Counted from the first letter of the stretch, positions 8,089 through 17,121 are shown. The stretch: 64,000 nt of DNA from Acidiphilium iwatense (GCF_021556475.1 NZ_JAKGBZ010000012.1:38944-102943); one strand, 5' to 3'. A program made the numbers and translations. Notes: a model not told the origin generated them from the letters alone.

Positions 8089-8323
8089 TTGGTCAAAGGA
8101 GTGACGTGTGCCGCGATCGACGGCATCGCCGCCGAAGCGAAGGAGGTGATGAGCGATATCGCCGATCCGAGCGTGCTCGATGTCGGGATGGCCTCGTCCG
8201 CGCAGGCGGTCGAGCATTACGAGATCAGCCGGTACGGCACGCTGATCGCGCTGGCCAGGCGTTGGGCCACACCGACTGCGTGAGCCTGTTCCAGCAGACC
8301 CTGGAAGAGGAAAAAGCGGCCGG
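8089..8323 (+). pseudogene. YciF/DUF892 ferritin-like protein remnant (frameshifted)
   Basis: The reading frame gives CAAIDGIAAEAKEVMSDI and SAQAVEHYEISRYGTLIALA, characteristic of the YciE/YciF ferritin-like family. Homology then continues in a second frame (QALGHTDCVSLFQQTLEEEK), so a frameshift lies near 8260-8270. The first 75 or so residues are missing upstream. The last residues of the homology run directly into the formaldehyde dehydrogenase fragment. AT-rich DNA at 7964-8088 upstream shows no gene. Confidence 0.8.
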
Positions 8324-9295
8324 ATTCTGGGGCACGAAAACTTCGGCCGGGTGATCGAAATTGGCAGCGCGGTCGATCGGGTGAAGGTAGGCGACTGGGT
8401 ATGCCTGCCGTTCAATATCGGTTGCGGGTTCTGCGAGAATTGCGAGCGCGGGCTGACCGGCTTCTGCCTCACCTGCAATCCGGGAACCGCCGGCGCGGCC
8501 TATGGGTTTGCCGGCATGGGTCCGTACAGCGGCGGTCAGGCGGAGTTGCTGCGGGTGCCGTATGGCGATTTCAACTGTTTGGTGCTGCCGAAGGACACCG
8601 AGGAGAAACAGCTCGACTATGTGATGCTCAGCGATATCTGGCCGACCGGCTGGCACGCGACCGAGCTTTCCGGGCTGAAGCCGGGCGAGTCGATCGTGAT
8701 CTATGGCGCCGGACCGGTCGGATTGATAGCAGCGTATTCGGCGATGGTCAAAGGCGCGTCGCAGGTGATGGTGGTCGACCGGCACCCCGATCGGCTGAAG
8801 CTTGTCGAGCAGATCGGCGCCATCCCGATCGATGATTCCGACGAGCAGGCCGTCGAGAAGGTTCTGCAGCAGACCAATGGCGCGGGGGCCGACCGGGGCT
8901 GCGAATGCGTCGGCTATCAGTGTCACGATCATCACGGGCGTGAATGCAATCACCTGACGATGAACGCACTGGTGGAGTCGGTGCGCGCCAGCGGCGGGAT
9001 CGGGGTGGTCGGCGTGTTCGTGCCGAGCGATCCGAAAGCGCCGACCAAGCTGGAACAGAGCGGCAAGATGGCGTTCGATTTCGGCAAGTTCTGGTTCAAG
9101 GGCCAGAAGCTCGGCACCGGACAGGCCAACGTGAAAGCCTATAATCGCTATCTGGCCCGATCGATCGAGCGGAATCGGGCCAAGCCGTCATTCCTGATCT
9201 CGCACGAATTGCCGTTGAGCGAGGCGCCGACCGCCTACAAGCATTTCGACAACCGCGATGACGGCTGGACCAAGGTGGTTCTCAGAGCGGCGTGA
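8324..9295 (+). pseudogene. Glutathione-independent formaldehyde dehydrogenase-like zinc ADH, 5'-truncated
   Basis: This is about 323 codons of a medium-chain zinc alcohol dehydrogenase of the glutathione-independent formaldehyde dehydrogenase type. It begins at ILGHENFGRVIEIG and includes the cysteine cluster CGFCENCERGLTGFC, the Rossmann motif YGAGPVGLIA (about 130) and the family tail with DDGWTKVVL. The first 60-70 residues, which hold the catalytic-zinc cysteine (CGSDLH), are replaced by the YciF remnant. The remaining frame is open from 8324 to the stop, so truncation may be recent. A GTG at 8351 could start a short product, but it would lack the zinc site. Confidence 0.82.
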
Positions 9296-9387
9296 TCTAC
9301 GATCCATCCCCTCCTGCCGCCGGTGAGTTCGTACCTCGCCGGCGGTACCTCATCTTTGTCCGAAGGAGCGGGGATGTCATATGACAA

Positions 9388-9414
9388 GCGTGATCGACTG
9401 AAAGTCAATCACGC
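9388..9414. terminator. Hairpin between convergent genes
   Basis: GCGTGATCGACT and AGTCAATCACGC form a 12-bp stem with one mismatch around a GAA loop. It lies immediately after the stop of the minus-strand NUDIX gene and downstream of the dehydrogenase relic. There is no strong T-run, so it is at best a weak intrinsic terminator or an mRNA 3' end. Confidence 0.4.
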
Positions 9415-9415
9415 T

Positions 9416-10039
9416 CTATGACTCACGCCAGCGCTGCTCGCGCAGCACGGGCACCGGCCCCAGGGCGATCCGTTCCGTCGCGCCGAGCGCCAGCCATTGC
9501 CGCGCATGCCCGAGCACGGCACGCGTTACGAAGGCAAGATCGAGTTCGAGCGCCTCCTCGATCCCGTAATAGCGGAGTTCTTTGAGTTCGCCCGAGCCGG
9601 CGATCGTGCCGGTGACACGAATTGCCGGAACGGTGAAGAAAAACGCATCGAACCGCACCGGCGAGGCGGGCGGCGTGATCGCGCGATAGATATAGTCGAG
9701 CGCGTCCAGACGGGGCGGCACGCCCAGGGAAAGCCCCGTCTCCTCATGCAGTTCACGCGTACCCGCGATTGCGAGCGCCCTGGCGAGTCCCGCGCCAACA
9801 TGCAACCGAAGGCGGTCGAATACATGTGGAGAAAGCTCGCTCTCCGCCGGAGCGGACGTGTCGCCGGGATCGACAGCGCCTCCGGGAAACACGAGCCGAT
9901 TCGGCATGAAGCGGTGGTTTGCGCTCCGCCTTCCCATCAGAACCTCCGCGCCGGCCGCACCGCCGCGCAACACGAGCAGGCTCGCGGCGGAACGAGGCGT
10001 GACGGGCGCGATTCCGGCGGTATGGTGGGCAATGGTCAC
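9416..10039 (-). CDS. NUDIX hydrolase
   Basis: This 207-residue NUDIX protein has the box centred on GTRELHEETGLSLG (about residues 92-106, with the REx2EExG core). The N-terminal part (SLLVLRG...VLMGRRSANHRFMPNRLVFPGG) matches the long-form NUDIX subfamily near coenzyme A/ADP-ribose pyrophosphatases. Substrate cannot be assigned. It follows the symporter gene by 30 bp and is probably the last gene of the minus-strand M20-symporter operon. Confidence 0.85.
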   Translation of the reverse strand: MTIAHHTAGIAPVTPRSAASLLVLRGGAAGAEVLMGRRSANHRFMPNRLVFPGGAVDPGDTSAPAESELSPHVFDRLRLHVGAGLARALAIAGTRELHEETGLSLGVPPRLDALDYIYRAITPPASPVRFDAFFFTVPAIRVTGTIAGSGELKELRYYGIEEALELDLAFVTRAVLGHARQWLALGATERIALGPVPVLREQRWRES

Positions 10040-10069
10040 GACTGAATCCGGTTCGTTCCGGTTGCCGCT

Positions 10070-11572
10070 TCACATGGACCGCAGGCTGACCGGTGCCGCC
10101 TGACGCGCGGGCAATTCAACTTCGCCGAACAGCGAGCGAACCCGCCGCGCTTCAGTGTCCGCATGGGGAAACAAATAGGCACAGGCGAGATAGATGGCGA
10201 GATTTGCCAGCAGCGCAACGAACCCCGATGTCACGCCCCAGAGCGGTCCGATGAATTCGGGATATTGCAGCGTGAGAGCGACCGCGAGAACGAACCCGAC
10301 GATCGTACCCGCATAGGCACCCTGCCTATTCCCCCTCATCCAGAAAATGCCGAGGAATTGCGGAACGGCGAGCTGGATGATCCCCTGGTAGCCGATCACC
10401 GCGACATTGAAGAGCTGGGGCAGTTTCAGCGTCGCGATCCACGCTCCGAGCAGCGTGATCGCGATCATGCTGATCTTCGCGATCACCACTTTCGATGTCT
10501 CGCTAAGCTCGACGTAGTTGCCGAAAATGTCATTGGCGACCTGCGCGCCGGTGGATTGGATGTTGCCGTCGATATTGCCCATGGTCGATGCAAGGATGAC
10601 GATTCCAGCAACCGAGAGCAGAACCAGACCGCCGGCTTGCTGATTCACGATGAACCAGATCGCATCGGGCGATTTGGTGACGGCGGGAAGATTTGCCGCA
10701 AGCATCGAGAGAACGATCAGCGCGCCGGCGAAGAAGAAGGAGATCGGCGCGGCGATGGCTGCCGCTTTCTTCATCGCATCGACGCTGTTGGCGGTGAACA
10801 GCCGAACGAAAATGCCGGGCCAGCACCAGCCCCCGAGCGCGCCGGTGAAGATCAGCGCAAAGAGATAGAGCGGCCCCTGTTTCGAGTGCTCGCCGGGAAT
10901 TTCGAAAAGTCCCGCGTGAAGAGCGGCGAAGGAGGTGCCTTGCGAGAGCAGCAGCCAGCCGATCAATCCAAGGATCAGCAGCGTTCCGCCGATATAGGAT
11001 ACGACACCCTGCACCATGTCCGAGATAACGACGCCGCGCATGCCCATCTGCACGGTCCAGAATTGGCGGACGACGATCAGCACCACACCGAGAATGACGG
11101 CCACGGTGAAATCGATCCTCTTCAGCGCCATATAGTAGAACAGCATGCCCAGTGCCTTCATTCCAAGAATGATCCAGGGAAACTGGGAAACGATGCCGAT
11201 GACGCCGATCAACAGGCGAATGTTCTTCGTCCCGTATCGGAGTGCGAAGAGGTCGGGTTGCGTGTATAGATTGAAACGCTTGCCCCAGAGCCAGACCCGG
11301 TTCGAGATCGCATACATCGCAACGATCGTGAGCAGGCTGTAGAGCAGAAGATAGAAGCTCAGCACGCCGGCCTGGACCGCAAGACCGCCGAAAGCGATGA
11401 AGATCGCGCCTGGATACCACGTGTTGAGAAACGACATCGACTGAAAGAACGCGCCGAAGGAACGGCCGCCGACCGCATACTCCGCGAAATTTTTGTCCTT
11501 CCTGTAGGAGAGCTGAAGGTAGATCACCACGACGGCGAAAAATGCCGCAAGGCCACCAAAGGTCACCAGCAT
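10070..11572 (-). CDS. Sodium:solute symporter (SSS family)
   Basis: This 500-residue membrane protein has about 13 hydrophobic helices. It shows the SSS fold start (YLQLSYRKDKNFAEYAVGGRSFGAFFQSMSF), the family helix FALRYGTKNIRLLIG and a sodium-site-like ILASTMGNIDGNIQSTGAQVANDI around 325-350. These carriers couple sodium entry to uptake of amino acids, sugars or organic acids. The substrate is unknown, but the operon partner is an M20 amidohydrolase, so an N-acylated amino acid or peptide is plausible (inference). The ATG at 11572 has AAGGAAA upstream. Confidence 0.9.
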   Translation of the reverse strand: MLVTFGGLAAFFAVVVIYLQLSYRKDKNFAEYAVGGRSFGAFFQSMSFLNTWYPGAIFIAFGGLAVQAGVLSFYLLLYSLLTIVAMYAISNRVWLWGKRFNLYTQPDLFALRYGTKNIRLLIGVIGIVSQFPWIILGMKALGMLFYYMALKRIDFTVAVILGVVLIVVRQFWTVQMGMRGVVISDMVQGVVSYIGGTLLILGLIGWLLLSQGTSFAALHAGLFEIPGEHSKQGPLYLFALIFTGALGGWCWPGIFVRLFTANSVDAMKKAAAIAAPISFFFAGALIVLSMLAANLPAVTKSPDAIWFIVNQQAGGLVLLSVAGIVILASTMGNIDGNIQSTGAQVANDIFGNYVELSETSKVVIAKISMIAITLLGAWIATLKLPQLFNVAVIGYQGIIQLAVPQFLGIFWMRGNRQGAYAGTIVGFVLAVALTLQYPEFIGPLWGVTSGFVALLANLAIYLACAYLFPHADTEARRVRSLFGEVELPARQAAPVSLRSM

Positions 11573-11615
11573 CGGGACATTTCCTTTTTCAATTCCTTCT
11601 GCGTCCGATGGATTT

Positions 11616-11831
11616 TCACGCGCTCATCCGATACGCGGCGAGGATGCTCAATGTCACGAACAACCCGGCGAATAGAAAATATCCGACCGAAAGCGGCAGA
11701 TTGGGCAGAGGACCGCGACCGCTGAAGGCAAGGTAGATCGGCGGAAAGCAGCAGACGATGAAATCGAATGCAAACCAGATCTTGATCGCGGTGGGCAGCG
11801 ACCGTCTCAGCTCGGCTTCTTCCTCGATCAT
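11616..11831 (-). CDS. Small two-helix membrane protein preceding the symporter
   Basis: This 71-residue protein has two hydrophobic helices (IKIWFAFDFIVCCFPPIYLAF and LPLSVGYFLFAGLFVTLSIL). Small proteins of this sort (DUF3311/YhdT-like) are commonly encoded just upstream of SSS symporters and may be accessory subunits. The ATG at 11831 is preferred because GAGG lies six bases upstream; an ATG at 11843 is in frame. It sits 43 bp before the symporter and 48 bp after the M20 gene. Function is inferred from position only. Confidence 0.7.
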   Translation of the reverse strand: MIEEEAELRRSLPTAIKIWFAFDFIVCCFPPIYLAFSGRGPLPNLPLSVGYFLFAGLFVTLSILAAYRMSA

Positions 11832-11878
11832 CCTGATCCTCATGTCGTTGACGTTCTGGGAAAAGTGGGGCGGAATAA

Positions 11879-13171
11879 CTAACGCGATTCGGCGGATTCG
11901 AGACCGCACCATTCGGCGATGAAGAGAGCCATCGTCTTGGTGATCCGTTCGACGGAAGGCAGGCTGACGCTTTCGTCGGCCGCATGGATGCTGCGTGCGA
12001 TCGGCCCGTAGCAGAGTGCCGGAACCTGATCGTAAAGCGCATAGACGCGCGTATCGAGGTAGCCGGCCGTCATGAAACTCTCGAGCGGTTTGCCGATGAC
12101 CGTTTCATGCGCGCGGTCCAGAACCGCCTCGGCCTCCGATCCGGGCTGGAGAACATAGCCTTCGGAATAGAACCCGCCGAATGTCACCCGCGGCGGATTA
12201 TTGGCCAGGAACCGATCAGAGCGCGCGAAATCGGCAACGCATTCGGCGATCTCGCGGGCGGCTTCCGCTGCGGTGATGCCGGGATAGATCGAGATGCGGC
12301 AACTGATCCGGCACCAGCTCGGCACCGACGAAGCCCAATCCCCGCCTTGGATTTTTCCGAGATTCAGGTTGATCGGATGGGGCTCATTCTCGAAATGAGG
12401 CCGTCCGGTTTTTTGGGCGTTCCAATCCGCTTCGATCGCCCGAAGCGCCGCCACGACGCGATAGGCTGCGTCGATCGCGTTGGTACCGTCGGACATTTCC
12501 CGCACATGCGCGGGCACGCCGCGGACTTCGACATCGAACCACAGAACACCGACATTCGCGCGGACGAGTTTTTCGTCCTCCGGTTCGGGAATCAGAACCG
12601 CATCGGCCTTGTATCCGCGAAGATGGGTCATCAAGGCGCCGTTGCCGGTCGATTCCTCTTCGACGACGGATTGCACGTAAACCGTTGCCGCGGGCTGAAG
12701 CCCTGCCCGGCGCAGAGCATCGAGCGCAAAGATATTCGCTGCGTGTCCGGCTTTCATGTCGCCGCTCCCGCGGCCAAACAACCAATCGCCCTCGATAACC
12801 GGGTCAAACGGTGGAGTGCGCCACATGTCCGATGGGCCGGTGGGGACGACATCGACATGGGCTTGGAGGATCAGGGACCGTCCGGTCTCCCGGCGGGGAC
12901 GATGAATGCCGACGACGATCGGCGCGGTGGAATGCTGGTCCGAGAACGGCGCACCGCCGACATGCCGCCCAATCGCATCGGGCTCCATCGCGAACCGATC
13001 CATCGCATAGCCTCGGTCCCGCAGCGCGCCAAAGACGAAATCCTGGATCGTGTGCTCATTGCCGCGCGTCGAGGGGAAACGGATGAGCGATTTGGTGAAT
13101 TCAATCTGCTCCGCAAACCCGGCATCGACCGAAGCGACGATGTGTCTCGCGAGTTCCCGATCCAATGCCAT
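11879..13171 (-). CDS. M20 family metallohydrolase (ArgE/DapE-type deacylase)
   Basis: This 430-residue enzyme is of the ArgE/DapE/ACY1 family, which hydrolyses amide bonds of N-acyl amino acids or small peptides using two metal ions. The metal-site motifs are in order: LQAHVDVVP (His and Asp), GRGSGDMKAG (bridging Asp), VVEEES (catalytic Glu pair) and SIHAADESV near the C-terminus. The dimerisation domain lies between. I start at 13171 (MALDRELARH); an upstream in-frame start at 13279 would run into the regulatory region. It is the first gene of the operon and divergent from the IclR gene. Confidence 0.87.
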   Translation of the reverse strand: MALDRELARHIVASVDAGFAEQIEFTKSLIRFPSTRGNEHTIQDFVFGALRDRGYAMDRFAMEPDAIGRHVGGAPFSDQHSTAPIVVGIHRPRRETGRSLILQAHVDVVPTGPSDMWRTPPFDPVIEGDWLFGRGSGDMKAGHAANIFALDALRRAGLQPAATVYVQSVVEEESTGNGALMTHLRGYKADAVLIPEPEDEKLVRANVGVLWFDVEVRGVPAHVREMSDGTNAIDAAYRVVAALRAIEADWNAQKTGRPHFENEPHPINLNLGKIQGGDWASSVPSWCRISCRISIYPGITAAEAAREIAECVADFARSDRFLANNPPRVTFGGFYSEGYVLQPGSEAEAVLDRAHETVIGKPLESFMTAGYLDTRVYALYDQVPALCYGPIARSIHAADESVSLPSVERITKTMALFIAEWCGLESAESR

Positions 13172-13292
13172 TCCAAACGATCCCTCATTCTCGGCGTTCA
13201 CGGCTAGAACGCTTCGCCCGACCTGCTTTTGGCTCGGCTGTTGATCGGAACCATAAGGAGTGCCGCAAAGATATGTCAACTAATAATATGTT

Positions 13293-13309
13293 GTGTCAAT
13301 AGATGACAC
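13293..13309. promoter_or_regulatory. Candidate IclR operator
   Basis: GTGTCA-ATAGA-TGACAC is a perfect 6-bp inverted repeat, 17 bp in all, in AT-rich DNA between the divergent M20 and IclR genes. It lies just upstream of the IclR start. Position and symmetry fit a site for the adjacent regulator; binding is inferred. Confidence 0.55.
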
Positions 13310-13325
13310 GATATATAATCGAAGC

Positions 13326-14108
13326 ATGAAAAACTCCGACCAGACGAAGCCGAACGTGCCACTCGTCCGAGCGGTGGAGCGGGCGATTCGCCTGTTGCGC
13401 GCCTTCAGTCCGGCGAAGCCGCGCCTGACGCTGAGCGAACTCGCCCGGTTGACTGACCTGGATAAGGGAACCGCCCGGCGTCTTCTGCAGACTTTGACTT
13501 TGAACGGTCTCGTTGAGCACGACGGGGAAACGCTGCGCTATGCATTGTCGGCGGCGGTGCTCGAACTCGGCGCCGCGGTCGAGACCGGGCGGGAACTCCG
13601 CAACGTCGCGGCACCGCAACTCGCCAGGGTCGCGACGAACACCGGCTGCACCACGTTTCTCTGGGTTTATCGCGAAGGAATGGCGCTTTGCATCGAGCGC
13701 GTGCGATCCGGCGATTTCAGCATCGATGTCGCCTGGACCAATGTCGGCAGCAGGACGACGCTGAATTGCGGTGCCGGCCCGCGCGCGCTTCTGGCCTTCA
13801 TCTCGCCGGAGGAGCGGCGAGATGCGCTATCGGGCGATCTCACGAAGCGGACGCCGCTCAGTCAGGTCGATCCGGAGATTCTCACGGCCGAATCCGAGCG
13901 TATTCGCGGTCAGGGCTGGGAGCTCGCCATCGACGATTTCGTGCTCGGGCTCGCGGGACTCGGGGTACCGGTTTTCGACCGCGATGGTCAATTGCTAGGC
14001 ACGATCAGCATTACCACCCTGACGCCCCGTCTCGCCGGTGCGGAAGAATCGAGATGCCTTGAGCTTCTCGTTGCCGCCGCGAAGGAAATCGGCGCCGTCA
14101 TGCGGTGA
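13326..14108 (+). CDS. IclR family transcriptional regulator
   Basis: This 260-residue regulator has an N-terminal winged helix-turn-helix (about 18-75: AIRLLRAFSPAKPRLTLSELARLTDLDKGTARRLLQTLTLNGLV) and a C-terminal IclR effector domain (about 90-255, with GLGVPVFDRDGQLLGTISITT). It is divergent from the M20-symporter-NUDIX operon and probably controls it, with the small molecule taken up or hydrolysed as effector (inference). The ATG at 13326 removes a short upstream extension that would overlap the palindrome. Confidence 0.93.
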   Translation: MKNSDQTKPNVPLVRAVERAIRLLRAFSPAKPRLTLSELARLTDLDKGTARRLLQTLTLNGLVEHDGETLRYALSAAVLELGAAVETGRELRNVAAPQLARVATNTGCTTFLWVYREGMALCIERVRSGDFSIDVAWTNVGSRTTLNCGAGPRALLAFISPEERRDALSGDLTKRTPLSQVDPEILTAESERIRGQGWELAIDDFVLGLAGLGVPVFDRDGQLLGTISITTLTPRLAGAEESRCLELLVAAAKEIGAVMR

Positions 14109-14240
14109 ACCGGCGATTGCTGGTCGGGTCGGGATTTCGGGCGTGATACGGAGACCCGCCCGGATGTAATCGGGGCAAAACCTGGGGAAGCGGCGATATT
14201 TGGCTTGCGCCGACGCGGCTGCGTACGATTCAGTGATTTC

Positions 14241-14430
14241 ATGTCACCGCCCGCCGATCTGTCCGACCTATCCCGTGCCGAACTGGAAGCATTGCTGGTG
14301 GAACTGCTGGGCGATGTGTCTGAGCTGAAGTGGGGTTGTGGCGGCGCAGCGTGACCAGATCACACGGTTGAAGGGCCTGAAAGGCCGTCCGTGGATCAAG
14401 CCGGGCGGCACGGCTCGTTCGATCCTTTTT
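14241..14430 (+). pseudogene. Transposase N-terminal fragment (frameshifted)
   Basis: An ATG at 14241 begins [20 protein letters not shown] and LLGDVSELK, the start of a transposase type with an N-terminal coiled coil. After a frameshift near 14335 the homology continues in another frame as [24 protein letters not shown]. Nothing of the catalytic domain follows. It is the leftover of an excised or deleted insertion sequence. The rest of 14109-14480 holds no gene. Confidence 0.6.
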
Positions 14431-14486
14431 CAAAGCACCAATTGTCGCCTATATTACCGACTGATGAGTAAAATAATCGAGTGGGA

Positions 14487-15674
14487 ATGAAACACATGAC
14501 AAAACGAAAGCCGGGACGCCTGTTCTTCGCCAATCCGGGACCGACCAACATCCCCGATTCCGTGCTGCGCGCGATGAATCAAGCGACCGTCGATTTCATG
14601 GCCGATGATTTTCTGGACGTCTATGATGCCGCCATCGCCGGCCTGAAGCGCCTGCTGTTCACCGCGGGCGAGGTGTTCATCTACACCGCGAGCGGCCACG
14701 GCGCCTGGGAAGCGACGCTGCAAAACCTCTTCTGCTCGGGCGACCGTATTTTGATGCCCGATTGCGGCTATTTCTCCCGGACCTGGGGGGCGATGGCCAA
14801 GAATCTCGACCTTGCCGTCGAAATGCCGGAAACCGACTGGCGACGTGGTCCCGACATCGCGGCGATCGCCGATCGCCTCGCCGCCGACAAATCCCATGCA
14901 ATCAAGGCCGTTTGCATCGTCCATAACGAAACCTCGACCGGCGTTAGTCTGCCGCTTCCCGAAATCCGCGCCGCGATCGATGCGGCGAATCATCCTGCCT
15001 TGTTCCTCGTCGATTCCATCTCCTCGTTCGGCTCGCTGGAATTCCGCATGGCGGATTGGGGAATCGACGCCGTGGTCGGTGGCAGCCAGAAAGGCCTGAT
15101 GCTGCCGGCGGGTCTGGCATTCACCGCGGTCGGCGAAAAAGCCCTGCAAGCGCATGGCCGCGCGACCCTCCCGCGCTTTTATTTCGACTGGACGAAAATG
15201 CGCGCCCGCCGGCATCGCAGCTTCACCGGCACCGTGCCGATCGCTCCGTTCTATGGCATGCGCGAGGCGGTGCGGCTGATCGAAGCGGAAGGGATCGAAC
15301 AGGTCTGGCGCCGCCATCATCGTCTTGCGGAAGCCACACGCCGGGCCGTGTCGGTCTGGAGCGGCAATGAAGGCGTCGCTTTCTTCTGCGCCGATCCGAA
15401 GCGCCGGTCGGATTCAGTGACCGCGGTGAAAATGCCCGATGGCCACGATGCCGAAGCGGTGCGCGCGATCGCCTATGATCGTTTCAACGTCTCGCTCGGC
15501 AGCGGGCTCGATCCGCTCGGCGGCAAGGTTTTTCGCATCGGTCATATGGGCGATCTCAACGAGCCGATGCTGCTCGGCACGCTCGGCGTGGTGGAAATGT
15601 CGCTTCGCCTCGCCGATATTCCCCATGCAAGCGGCGGGGTGGATTCGGCGATCGACTACCTCGCCACCGCCTGA
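14487..15674 (+). CDS. Class V aminotransferase (serine/alanine-glyoxylate type)
   Basis: This is a 395-residue PLP-dependent fold-I aminotransferase. The opening RLFFANPGPTNIPDSVLRAM is typical of the serine-glyoxylate / alanine-glyoxylate group. ASGHGAWEATL (about 70) binds the cofactor phosphate, LVDSISSFG (about 176) holds the PLP-pairing Asp, and GGSQKGLMLP (Lys about 202) the Schiff-base lysine. Substrates are uncertain: members serve in photorespiration-like, purine/ureide and taurine routes. I start at ATG 14487; 14496 is possible. The 3' end overlaps the convergent permease gene by 19 bp. Confidence 0.88.
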   Translation: MKHMTKRKPGRLFFANPGPTNIPDSVLRAMNQATVDFMADDFLDVYDAAIAGLKRLLFTAGEVFIYTASGHGAWEATLQNLFCSGDRILMPDCGYFSRTWGAMAKNLDLAVEMPETDWRRGPDIAAIADRLAADKSHAIKAVCIVHNETSTGVSLPLPEIRAAIDAANHPALFLVDSISSFGSLEFRMADWGIDAVVGGSQKGLMLPAGLAFTAVGEKALQAHGRATLPRFYFDWTKMRARRHRSFTGTVPIAPFYGMREAVRLIEAEGIEQVWRRHHRLAEATRRAVSVWSGNEGVAFFCADPKRRSDSVTAVKMPDGHDAEAVRAIAYDRFNVSLGSGLDPLGGKVFRIGHMGDLNEPMLLGTLGVVEMSLRLADIPHASGGVDSAIDYLATA

Positions 15675-17032
15675 ATCCGCATCCGCCGGTTCGCCAGAAT
15701 ATACAGGACCGACGGCACGATCAGCCCGAGAATCCAACTGATATCGGCACCGCCGAGAGCCTTGGCGATCGGCCCTTCGTAGAGATCGGCATTCATGAAC
15801 GGGATCTCGACCAGAATGCCGATCCCGTAGATCGCCATGGTGCGCCAGTTGATCGTGCCGTAAACCCCCGCAGGATCGTAGATCGCGTCGATGTCGTAGC
15901 TGCCGCGCCGCACCAGATAGAAATCGGTCAGATTGATCGCCGTCCATGGCACGAACACATAGAGCAGCAAGAGCAAGAAATTCGTCATCGCGCCGACGAA
16001 ATTGCCGCTTGCGGAAATCGCCAGCGCACTGCCGATGATCGCGGCGAGTGCTCCGACCCCGATCCGCAGCGCCATGCCGTTCGCCAGAACCTTGCGGGTC
16101 AACCCGTTTTCTCCGGCCGAGGTCAGAATGGTCGCAGCCGACATCGCCGATCCATACAGGTTGAGCACATTCGCCGCCGTGATGCCGAGCAGAATCACCA
16201 GCAGCATCAGCCAGCGCCAGGACGAACCGAGCAGCCCGGCGAAATATAGCGTCGTATCGGCATTTGCCGCCTTGCTCGCGATCAGCCCGGCCACCAGCCC
16301 CAGCGCCATCATCCAGATCGAGGCGAGCACCGAGCCGAGATAGGTATAGGCCGAACTCGACAGAAACGAGGTTTTTGCCGGCAGATAGCGCGAATAGTCG
16401 GCGACATAAGGTGCGTAGGTGATCTGCCATGTCGCGAAAATCGAAATACCGAGCACGATCATCGCGACCGGCGCCGGCTTGCCGGCCGCCAGGACCGAGC
16501 GGTGATAGTCGCCGATCAGAACGACCGTAACGATCGCGAATACCAGCAGAAACAACAGCGCCACGATGCGTTCGTAGCGATGGATCAGATCGTAGCCGAA
16601 AATCAGCAGAACGAAGGCGGCGATATCGGCAATGACGATGCCCAGCGCGGGAGGGACGCCGAGCAATGCGCTCGCCGCCTCGCCGCCGAGAATGGCGCTC
16701 AGGGTGAAGAAGCCCAGATACAGGATGATCACCAGAAACACCGGCAGGTTCGCGCCGAGCACGCCGAACTGCGCGCGGGACTGGATCATTTGCGGAATGC
16801 CGAGTTTGGGTCCCTGCGCCGCGTGATAGGCCATGAAGACGCCGCCGAGCACATTGCCGAGCACGATGGCGACCATCCCCGAGGCAAGCCCCAGCCCCAG
16901 CGATCCGGCGACCAGCCCGGTCGCCACCGTCGTCATCTGCATATTGGCGGAAAACCACAGCGTGAACAGCGAAGCCGGACGGCCGTGGCGTTCGGTTTCG
17001 GGAATTCGATCGATGGCGCGTCGTTCAAACAT
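15656..17032 (-). CDS. NCS1-family purine-cytosine permease-like transporter
   Basis: This 458-residue permease has 12 hydrophobic helices and NCS1 features (LWFSANMQMTTVATGLVAGSLGL near helix 1; PWTAINLTDFYLVRRGSYD near helix 10). NCS1 carriers import nucleobases, hydantoins and related ring compounds. Its place next to hutF suggests it may carry histidine, urocanate or another imidazole; NCS1-type genes are known in hut clusters. The ATG at 17032 has AAAGGA nine bases upstream; an upstream TTG is less likely. A palindrome at 17101-17116 may be its operator. Confidence 0.88.
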   Translation of the reverse strand: MFERRAIDRIPETERHGRPASLFTLWFSANMQMTTVATGLVAGSLGLGLASGMVAIVLGNVLGGVFMAYHAAQGPKLGIPQMIQSRAQFGVLGANLPVFLVIILYLGFFTLSAILGGEAASALLGVPPALGIVIADIAAFVLLIFGYDLIHRYERIVALLFLLVFAIVTVVLIGDYHRSVLAAGKPAPVAMIVLGISIFATWQITYAPYVADYSRYLPAKTSFLSSSAYTYLGSVLASIWMMALGLVAGLIASKAANADTTLYFAGLLGSSWRWLMLLVILLGITAANVLNLYGSAMSAATILTSAGENGLTRKVLANGMALRIGVGALAAIIGSALAISASGNFVGAMTNFLLLLLYVFVPWTAINLTDFYLVRRGSYDIDAIYDPAGVYGTINWRTMAIYGIGILVEIPFMNADLYEGPIAKALGGADISWILGLIVPSVLYILANRRMRIQAVAR

Positions 17033-17100
17033 CGGGTTGAGTCCTTTACGATTCGGCAACGCTATCAAGCACGATGACGCGCTGCACCGTCAATATCTAT

Positions 17101-17116
17101 TTGCATGTCTATGCAA
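17101..17116. promoter_or_regulatory. Palindrome upstream of the permease gene
   Basis: TTGCAT-GTCT-ATGCAA is a perfect inverted repeat, 69 bp before the permease start and just past the hutF stop. It differs from the HutC palindrome at 18531 but shares TTG...CAA ends. It could be a diverged HutC site or a site for another regulator. Confidence 0.4.
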
Positions 17117-17121
17117 TCCGG

